DNA of 34,137 bases, taken from an uncultured Clostridia bacterium. GTDB lineage: Bacteria; Bacillota; Clostridia; Christensenellales; Borkfalkiaceae. The notes under the pieces are model-generated. The model searched no databases, was not told the DNA's origin, and saw only the letters and a list, made by a program, of their open reading frames with translations. The DNA lies in contig CANRPN010000010.1 in NCBI GenBank assembly GCA_947632505.1, forward strand, positions 1 to 34,137, in the 5' to 3' direction. Below are positions 25,601-32,663 of this stretch, in pieces. A program made the position numbers and the translations under genes. Numbering within the stretch: position 1 is the first letter of the stretch; every line of letters begins with the position of its first letter.

Positions 25601-26659
25601 AGGCTCAAAGCGACGAAACAAGTCTCGGGGCTCATGGACGAGGGCAAGATCGACTATATCATCTATACGGGCAAGACAGACGTAGATTCGATTGCCGACT
25701 ACATTGAGCTGCACCACCATGCGGTGCTGCTCGGGGTAACGGTGTTGACTTCGCTGGATACGGCGAACGCCCTGTGTGACATTATCGCGAGTAAGTTCAC
25801 CGAATACAACACCGAGCTCGTGGACATCAATCATCTGCGCAAAAGCAAACTTTCGCTTGATTTTGTCAAGATGCAGTCCTGCGGGAATGACTTTATCGTG
25901 CTGGACAATACGGACGGCGCCGTCACCTGTCCCGAGTCCCTTGCCGTCAATTTTGTGGACCGCCATTACGGGATCGGCGGAAACGGGATCGTCCTGTTGG
26001 AGGATTCCTCCTGCGCCGACGCAAGAATGCGGGTATTCAACCAGGACGGCAGCGAGGGGACATCGGCCAATGCCATCTGTTGTGCGGCAAAATACCTCTA
26101 TGACATGCGGCAACCCGCTTCGGATACCATGACGATCGAGACGGCGGGCGGTCCGAGCGAAGTTACCGTCTATTCGTTCGGAGGGGTGGTGTCGTCCGTG
26201 AACGTGGCGCTCGGCGTACCGCATATCTTTCGCCCGAAAAAGGATTCCGCCTTTATACGCGCGCTCGGAGGTACAGAGCACGCCTTTGTGCGGTTGGAGG
26301 GCGAGCACTGTGTGATCTTCGACCAAGCGGTCGACAAACACGACTTGAAAGCGGACGCCCTCCTGCTGGACGACGATAAGGCGTTTGATGTCAAACCCAA
26401 TCTCGAAGTGGTGCGCTTCGTCAACCGCGTCACCATAAAAATGCGCGCGTTTGAGCAGGGCAACGGCGAGGTTTACGCGAGCGGGACGGGCGCGGCCGCG
26501 GCGGTATTTGCCTGCGTGCGCAGAGGTCTATGCGAGTGGGACGCCGACGTCACCGTCAAAGTGAAGGGAGGAGATCTCATTGTCCGTTGCCGTAAGGACG
26601 GCACAGCCGTGCTCACGGGCAGTGTACAGAAAATTTACGAAGGGAGGGTGGAATTTTGA
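22628..26659 (+). CDS. carB: Carbamoyl-phosphate synthase large subunit fused to a C-terminal diaminopimelate epimerase-like domain
   Basis: 1343 aa. Residues 1 to about 1074 are a full CarB: [59 protein letters not shown], MGS-like domain, ending [14 protein letters not shown]. From about residue 1075 (nt 25850) [20 protein letters not shown]...[23 protein letters not shown]...[10 protein letters not shown]...[21 protein letters not shown] is DapF-like. Confidence 0.93.
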   Translation: [1343 protein letters not shown]

Positions 26660-27279
26660 TTCGTGATGCTTATTATGAAGAGAGCGCTTCCTGCCAAAGA
26701 AGCGTCAGAGAGGCGAAGTTCTATACGACTTTCAAGATCGTGGCCATCGTTGCATTTATCATCGCGGGGCTGATCTTGTCCTTTGCATTCGGGTATGTTC
26801 CCTCATTACTTGATTCTACGGTCAACAATGAGACAGGGGAAGTTTACACTCTCGTGCGCGTGTTCTATCTCGTCACCTACTTTGCGACGGTCGCGCTCAT
26901 CGCGGGCGCTGGCGTACTGTTTTGGTTTCTCAAAAACCGCTTCAACGTCAGTTTCGACTATCTCTTTGTGGAAGATGAATTTCGTGTCGCCAAGGTATTC
27001 AACGGGAAAAAACGCAAATTTCTCAAAAATTTTAAGTGCGACCAAATATTGAAGATCGGAAAGTGCGAAAATCCGAGCTTCGAACGTACCTGCGCGGGGC
27101 TTTCCAAGAAGCAGATCGTCTTTCTCACGCCCAATAGGGAGCCCTCCGAGAACAAGAATTTCTATTACATTTTATATAGCTCTTCCATCGAAAAGACGGT
27201 GAATATCGTCGAAGCGCGCGTGGAACTCATTGATTATCTCGTCCGCGCCGCAGGAAGGAGCAAGTGGGATCCGCAATGA
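26656..27279 (+). CDS. Membrane protein of unknown function (possibly DUF6106-like)
   Basis: 207 aa, TTG start overlapping the carB stop; two TM helices, MIRDAYYEESASCQRSVREAKFYTTFK start. The family label is tentative. Confidence 0.7.
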   Translation: MIRDAYYEESASCQRSVREAKFYTTFKIVAIVAFIIAGLILSFAFGYVPSLLDSTVNNETGEVYTLVRVFYLVTYFATVALIAGAGVLFWFLKNRFNVSFDYLFVEDEFRVAKVFNGKKRKFLKNFKCDQILKIGKCENPSFERTCAGLSKKQIVFLTPNREPSENKNFYYILYSSSIEKTVNIVEARVELIDYLVRAAGRSKWDPQ

Positions 27280-28388
27280 TTTACCTTGACAACGCGGCAA
27301 CCACCGAGCCGAACGAAAAGGCGCTCGCCCGCGCGGTGGAATTTACAAAGAAAAATTATCTCAACCCCTCTGCGCTCTACGGAGGGGCGGTTTCTTCGGC
27401 GCTCAAAGAGGCACGGGAAAGCATCGTCTCGAAGATCGCCGATCCCGCGCAGTTCGAGCTCGTCTTTACCTCGGGCGGAACGGAGGCGGATAATCAAGCG
27501 CTCCTCACCTGCGGCAGGCGGAATGTCGTCCTGTCGGCGGGGGAGCATGCGGCGGTGTATGAGGCGGGTGTGCATCTCAAAAACGGAGGAACGGAGCTGC
27601 GTCTCGCGCCGATCGGGAAGGACGGCAGCGCGGATCCCGAAAAATTGCTCGCTTTGGTGGACGACAGGACGAGCCTCGTCTCCGTCGTTCACGTCAACAA
27701 TGAGACGGGCGCTGTCAACGATATTTTTCGGCTCGCCGAACAGGTCAAAAAGAAAAATCCGCGCTGCGTGTTTCACAGCGACGGCGTACAGGCTTTCGGA
27801 AAGCTCCCCGTGCGGCTGACAAAGGATGTCGATCTCTATTCCGTCAGTTCCCACAAGATCGGCGGCTTGAAGGGGACGGGAGCTTTGGTAAAGCGCAAGG
27901 GATTTGCCCTGCAAGCCTTTCTGCACGGCGGCGGGCAGGAGGGGAACCTCAGGAGCGGCACCGAAAATGTGCTCGGCGCCCTGGATTTCGCCTATGCGGC
28001 CGAAGAAAAATTCAAGACGCTGAAAGAGGACTTCGCGCGCTTAGAGGGGTATCGCGAACGGCTTTGGCAGGCCCTCGACAAGGAGATCTATCGGCGGATC
28101 TCTCCTCCGAACGGCTCTCCCTACATTCTCACCGTGGCGGCGCAGGGGCTCAGAGGGGAAATTTTACAGCGGCTCTGTTTGGAGCGTGAGGTCATCGTCG
28201 GAACGGGCAGCGCATGCTCCTCCAAAAAACCGTACAGCCGCGTGATCGAAGCCTGCGGCTACGGAAAGGACCTTTTGAACGGGGTCGTGCGTCTGAGTTT
28301 TTCTCTCCGAACTACGGAAGAAGAGATCGCAGCGGCAGCGCAGGCGCTCAACGCGTCCGCACAAGAACTGAAAATAAGGATCGGATAA
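27276..28388 (+). CDS. Cysteine desulfurase (NifS/IscS class, likely ThiI partner)
   Basis: MIYLDNAATTEPNEKALARAVEF, FTSGGTEADNQAL, VHVNNETGAVNDI, SVSSHKIGGLKGTGAL (PLP Lys), GTGSACSSKKPYS (active Cys). ATG 27276 chosen. Confidence 0.93.
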   Translation: MIYLDNAATTEPNEKALARAVEFTKKNYLNPSALYGGAVSSALKEARESIVSKIADPAQFELVFTSGGTEADNQALLTCGRRNVVLSAGEHAAVYEAGVHLKNGGTELRLAPIGKDGSADPEKLLALVDDRTSLVSVVHVNNETGAVNDIFRLAEQVKKKNPRCVFHSDGVQAFGKLPVRLTKDVDLYSVSSHKIGGLKGTGALVKRKGFALQAFLHGGGQEGNLRSGTENVLGALDFAYAAEEKFKTLKEDFARLEGYRERLWQALDKEIYRRISPPNGSPYILTVAAQGLRGEILQRLCLEREVIVGTGSACSSKKPYSRVIEACGYGKDLLNGVVRLSFSLRTTEEEIAAAAQALNASAQELKIRIG

Positions 28389-29540
28389 ATGGAAAAAGTC
28401 ATTATCATCCGCTATGCGGAAATTCACTTAAAGGGCAAGAACCGCGGCTATTTCGAGCGCACGCTTTGCGTCAATTTGGAGCGTGCTTTGAAAGGGATCC
28501 GCCATGAACTTCACCGCACGAGCGGCAGGTACCTCATCGCGAATTTCGAGGACGCGCAGACCGAGGAAATTTGCGAACGCGTCTCCCGCGTATTCGGCGT
28601 GCATTCTTACTCGGTCGGACTGTGCGTGCCCTATGATACGGACAGTATCTACCGCGCGGCGAAAGAAGTCTGCCCGCGCGAGGGCAGCTTCAAAGTCGTA
28701 ACGCACCGCGCCGAAAAAAAATATCCCATGACGAGCATGGAACTCAGTGCGCACATCGGCGGGCGGCTCTTGGACGATTTTCCCGAACTTCGGGTGGACG
28801 TGCACGACCCGGAACACACCGTCTGTCTCGACATCCGTGAAAACGGAACGGCGCTCGTATTCGGCAAGTTCGAACGGGGCGCGGGCGGCATGCCGGTGGG
28901 GACTTCGGGCAAGGGTCTGCTTCTCATCTCGGGGGGGATCGACTCTCCCGTTGCGGGCTACATGATGGCAAAGCGAGGCATGACGGTGGAGCTCTTGCAC
29001 TTCCACAGCTATCCCTACACCAACGACGGCGCCAAGGAAAAGGTGAAAGAGCTCGCGCGGCTCTTGTCCCGCTACTCCGTTTCGGGGAAACTTACCACTT
29101 TGAACGTGGCGCACATTCAGGAGGAGATCCATGCAAAGTGCGCGGCCGAGCTGAATGTCACCCTGCTCCGTCGGTTCATGTTCCGCTTGGCGGAAAAGGT
29201 GGCGAAGGAGATGAACGCAAAGTGTCTCGTTACGGGCGAGAGCTTGGGGCAAGTCGCGAGCCAGACGATCGAGGGCATTACTTCCTCGAACGCCGTCGTG
29301 TCGCTTCCCGTCCTGCGCCCGCTCATCGGGTTCGATAAGGACGAGATCGTACTTGTCGCAAAAAAGATCGGCACCTTCGAGACCTCGGTCCTTCCCTATG
29401 AGGACTGTTGCACCGTCTTTTTACCCGATTTTCCCGCCATTAAGCCCAAGCTCTCCTTCATCGAAGAGGAGGAGAAAAAGCTCGACGTGGAGGCGCTCAT
29501 GCGCGAGGCGATGGCGAGCAAGGAAGTGTTTTTGCTATAA
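28389..29540 (+). CDS. thiI: tRNA 4-thiouridine synthase ThiI (no rhodanese domain)
   Basis: IIIRYAEIHLKGKNRGYFERTL, THUMP region, GLLLISGGIDSPVAGYMMAKRGMTVELLHFHSYPYT, LVTGESLGQVASQTIEG. Confidence 0.95.
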   Translation: MEKVIIIRYAEIHLKGKNRGYFERTLCVNLERALKGIRHELHRTSGRYLIANFEDAQTEEICERVSRVFGVHSYSVGLCVPYDTDSIYRAAKEVCPREGSFKVVTHRAEKKYPMTSMELSAHIGGRLLDDFPELRVDVHDPEHTVCLDIRENGTALVFGKFERGAGGMPVGTSGKGLLLISGGIDSPVAGYMMAKRGMTVELLHFHSYPYTNDGAKEKVKELARLLSRYSVSGKLTTLNVAHIQEEIHAKCAAELNVTLLRRFMFRLAEKVAKEMNAKCLVTGESLGQVASQTIEGITSSNAVVSLPVLRPLIGFDKDEIVLVAKKIGTFETSVLPYEDCCTVFLPDFPAIKPKLSFIEEEEKKLDVEALMREAMASKEVFLL

Positions 29541-31748
29541 GCTGCCTCGCTTTGGCGGCGCGGCCGTTTCCTTCCACCAATCTTCGGGGAGTTTTTCGCT
29601 TTCCGCAATATAGACAGAGGGGAGGGTCACGGTTTCCCCCGCGATCCCGCAGTAATAGGGAGTGACCGAATAGACATAATTTTTTCCGCCGCAGACAGAG
29701 TTGTCAAACAGCTCTCTGCGGTATTTTCCTTTATAAATGGTGGAAATTTGCGCACCGCATTGTCTTTTTACCTCGTAATCATAGTATTCTGTCTGACATA
29801 GTACTATCCTAACAGAGCCGTTGACAACCGAAATCTCGGGTTTTTGTATTTTCGGGCGGGAGAATTTTTCGCTCGTTGCCTCGGGGAGGGCTCCGCTTCT
29901 GAAAAGCTCTTTGATGGCGAGATACTCCGGTGCGATCGGATCTGCCAAAAGGAGCCGATGATTTTTTTCGTATTCTTCTTTGTCGAGAAGGACGCAGGTC
30001 ACCCCGTCGCAGCGGGAAAAGGGAGCGGGTTTGCGCTCCCGGTAGAGTGTTTTCAGAATTTCAAGCGCGATGTTTGCAGGCAATCCGCCCCCCGTCGCTT
30101 CAACGGGGGAATTGTCGCGGTTTCCGAGCCAGACGCCCACGACGTCCTCCGAGGTGTAGGCGATCGTGTAGGCGTCGGTATTTCCGAGATCGGTCCCGCC
30201 CGTGCCCGTCTTGGCGGCCACCTCAAAGGGGAGCGATTTGAGCTTTTTTGCCGTTCCCTCGCGGGCGGCCGTCATCAGCATGTCGTTGATGAGGTAGGCT
30301 GTGTCCTCCGAAAATACCTGTCTGTCAAGGTTTTTCCCTTGACGGCCATCATAGCTGTAAAGGACTTTTCCTTGACAGTTCTCCACTTTCTCGATATAGT
30401 GAGCGGGGGAATACCTGCCGCCGTTTGCAAAACTTGCATATCCGTCCATCAGCGCGAGCAGAGAATATCCCTCTTTCATGCCGCCCAGCGCAAGTGCAAG
30501 CGTTCTGTCCTCCTTAGGCACAGGCAGATTCATTTTTTCAAGATAACTTGCCGCGCGGTCCACTCCCAGAGAATTGAGCACTTTTACGGCGGGGATATTT
30601 ACGCTGTGGGAAAGCGCGTAGCGCGCGCTCATATAGCCGCCGTATTTTCCGCCGAAGTCGGAGGGAGAATAGCCGCCGAAATCCGTCTTTTCGTCGAGCA
30701 GCGGGGTGGCGGGAGAGATGAGATTTTCTTCGAGTGCGGGGGCGTAGACCGCAAGCGGCTTGATGGTCGAGGCCGGCAGACGTTTGATCATTCCGCAGGT
30801 GGAGGAAAATGCTTTTACGCCGCCGTCCGTGCCCCGCACGGCGATGCAGACGTCCGACTTCGTCTCCTGTTCTTCCAGCGCTTTTTGCAGCGCGGGGTCG
30901 AGGGAAGTATAGACGCGGAGCTTATCCCCGGACTGCGCGTCGGGAAAGAGAACGGAGAGCTCCTCGAACACGGGCGCAAGGTAGGCGCACTCCTTTGGCT
31001 CGTGCGGTTCGGAGGGCAGGGGTTCCGCTTTTGCCGCGCTCGTCTCCTCGGGGGAGAGATACCCCTGTTCCTGCATGAGGGAGAGCACAAAGTTCCGCCG
31101 CGTAAGGCACTTTTCGCTGTCACGGAAAGGGGAATAGCGGTTGGGGGACTTGACAAGGGCGGCGAGCATGGCGCTCTCCGCGGGCGAAAGACGGGAGGCA
31201 GACTTTCCGAAGTAGAATTGCGCGGCGCTCTCCACGCCGAACGCACTGTGTCCGAAGTAGCTCGAATTGAGATACAGCTCCAAAATTTCCGATTTGGAAA
31301 ACCGCTTTTCGAGCGCACGGGCGAGCTTGATCTCTTTGAGTTTGCGTTTGATCGTCTTTTCCCCCGAGAGGTGGGTATTCTTGATGAGCTGCTGGGTGAT
31401 CGTCGAAGCTCCCTCGCGGAAGGAGAAGGAGGAGAGGTTTTTCATCGCCGCCTTGACCATGCGCTTGCCGTCGATCCCGTGATGCGTATAAAAGCGCTTG
31501 TCCTCCACGGCGACAAAGGCATTCGGAAGATAGTCGGGAAATTCCCGAAAGGGGATGACGCTCTGTTGAGCCGTCTCGATCTCATTCCCGTCTTTATCAA
31601 ACACGAGCACGCAATTTTCATGCAGAGCAAGTTTTTGCAGATCAAGTTTTTCGCCTGCCGTCACCGCAAAACAATAGACGAGGACGGCGAGAAGGAGCGT
31701 CAACACGACGCCCGATAAAAGCAGAATAATTTTTACGGCGCGATTCAT
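29535..31748 (-). CDS. Class A penicillin-binding protein (glycosyltransferase 51 + transpeptidase)
   Basis: GT51: AFVAVEDKRFYTHHGIDGKRMVKAAMKN, EGASTITQQLIKNTHL, ARALEKRFSKSEILELYLNSSYFG. Transpeptidase: PASTIKP (SxxK), SHSVN (SxN), AKTGTGGTD (KTGT). Confidence 0.95.
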   Translation of the reverse strand: MNRAVKIILLLSGVVLTLLLAVLVYCFAVTAGEKLDLQKLALHENCVLVFDKDGNEIETAQQSVIPFREFPDYLPNAFVAVEDKRFYTHHGIDGKRMVKAAMKNLSSFSFREGASTITQQLIKNTHLSGEKTIKRKLKEIKLARALEKRFSKSEILELYLNSSYFGHSAFGVESAAQFYFGKSASRLSPAESAMLAALVKSPNRYSPFRDSEKCLTRRNFVLSLMQEQGYLSPEETSAAKAEPLPSEPHEPKECAYLAPVFEELSVLFPDAQSGDKLRVYTSLDPALQKALEEQETKSDVCIAVRGTDGGVKAFSSTCGMIKRLPASTIKPLAVYAPALEENLISPATPLLDEKTDFGGYSPSDFGGKYGGYMSARYALSHSVNIPAVKVLNSLGVDRAASYLEKMNLPVPKEDRTLALALGGMKEGYSLLALMDGYASFANGGRYSPAHYIEKVENCQGKVLYSYDGRQGKNLDRQVFSEDTAYLINDMLMTAAREGTAKKLKSLPFEVAAKTGTGGTDLGNTDAYTIAYTSEDVVGVWLGNRDNSPVEATGGGLPANIALEILKTLYRERKPAPFSRCDGVTCVLLDKEEYEKNHRLLLADPIAPEYLAIKELFRSGALPEATSEKFSRPKIQKPEISVVNGSVRIVLCQTEYYDYEVKRQCGAQISTIYKGKYRRELFDNSVCGGKNYVYSVTPYYCGIAGETVTLPSVYIAESEKLPEDWWKETAAPPKRGSL
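29780..29808. repeat. 29-bp quasi-palindromic dispersed element, copy 3 (best copy), inside the PBP coding region
   Basis: CATAGTATTCTGTCTGACATAGTACTATC, 27 of 29 positions match the consensus CATAGTATTATGTCTGACATAGTACTATG. Confidence 0.8.
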
Positions 31749-31800
31749 CGATTACAGTATCCGTAACTTATGAAAAATTTTGCAAAAGCGCTCGCATTTG

Positions 31801-31829
31801 TTGAAATTTTCGAGCAAATATGTTATAAT
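31801..31829 (+). promoter_or_regulatory. Promoter for the sirtuin gene (TTGAAA-17-TATAAT)
   Basis: TTGAAA at 31801-31806 and TATAAT at 31824-31829. Confidence 0.75.
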
Positions 31830-31870
31830 ACCGAAGGAAAATTTTAGCTAACGGAAAAGGACAAAGAATT

Positions 31871-32572
31871 ATGACGCTGCGGGAAATGATTTCCGAATGT
31901 AATCGGATCGTCTTTTTCGGCGGAGCGGGGGTATCCACGGAGAGCGGGATCCCCGATTTCCGCTCCGAGGATGGGCTGTACCGCCAAAAATACGACGTTT
32001 CGCCCGAGACAATGCTTTCAAGCGACTATTTCTATTCGCATACGGAGGATTTTTACCGCTTTTACCGCGACAAAATGCTCCCTCTCGAAGCGCAGCCCAA
32101 TGCGGCGCACAAAAAGCTCGCCGAGTGGGAGCGGGAGGGCAAGCTCCTCGCGGTCGTCACGCAGAACATCGACGGCCTCCACCAAAAGGCGGGAAGTAAA
32201 CGGGTGTATGAACTTCATGGGAGCGTGCATCGCAACACCTGCCTGAAATGCGGCAAGAAATTTTCGGCGGAGTACATTGCAAGAGGGAAAGGCGTGCCCC
32301 ACTGTGACTGCGGCGGACTCATCAAACCCGATGTCGTGCTTTACGGCGAAATGCTCGACGATGCGACGGTAAACGGCGCTCTGCGCGCCATCCAGCACGC
32401 CGATCTGCTCATCGTGGCGGGCACCTCTCTCACGGTCTATCCCGCGGCGGGATTTGTCGATTACTTCCGCGGCAAATATTTGGTGCTCATCAACCGCGAC
32501 GCGACCCCGCTGGACGGGCGCTGCGACCTCGTTCTGCATGAGAAAGTGGGCGAAGTGCTTGGGAATTTGTAA
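31871..32572 (+). CDS. NAD-dependent protein deacylase, Sir2 family
   Basis: FFGGAGVSTESGIPDFRSEDGLY, TQNIDGLHQKAGSKRVYELHGS, zinc cysteines CLKCGKKF...HCDCGG, VAGTSLTVYPAAG. Confidence 0.95.
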   Translation: MTLREMISECNRIVFFGGAGVSTESGIPDFRSEDGLYRQKYDVSPETMLSSDYFYSHTEDFYRFYRDKMLPLEAQPNAAHKKLAEWEREGKLLAVVTQNIDGLHQKAGSKRVYELHGSVHRNTCLKCGKKFSAEYIARGKGVPHCDCGGLIKPDVVLYGEMLDDATVNGALRAIQHADLLIVAGTSLTVYPAAGFVDYFRGKYLVLINRDATPLDGRCDLVLHEKVGEVLGNL

Positions 32573-32606
32573 ACAGACGCATTGAACCCTTTCGGGAAGC
32601 GTATTT

Positions 32607-32650
32607 GGCTCCTTTTGGCGCCCCTTCGAGGGGGAGCTGTCACGAACGGA
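32607..32650. repeat. Repeat-like inverted segment directly upstream of miaB
   Basis: GGCTCCTTTTGGCGCCCCTTCGAGGGGGAGCTGTCACGAACGGA. CCCC-TTCGA-GGGG hairpin; resembles GGCTCCCT...AGGGAGCTGTCACGAA interspersed repeats of Clostridia. Confidence 0.5.
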
Positions 32651-32663
32651 ATTTCAAAAAATT

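Noticed and set aside
25800-25900. Possible sequencing frameshift joining separate carB and dapF genes
   Set aside because: Both parts are in the same frame with no extra residues between the CarB end and the DapF start; an indel artefact would normally leave a spacer or out-of-frame junction. Read-level checking is still advised.
22847-26341. 1164-aa minus-strand ORF opposite carB
   Set aside because: Mirror ORF caused by codon usage on the opposite strand; His/Asp/Arg-rich with no recognisable domain, while the plus strand encodes clear CarB-DapF.
29844-31718. 624-aa plus-strand ORF opposite the PBP gene
   Set aside because: Shadow ORF; the minus strand has intact GT51 and transpeptidase motifs.
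31749-31800. Promoter for the PBP gene on the minus strand
   Set aside because: TTGCAA-like -35 visible but no convincing -10 at proper spacing; not listed as a feature.
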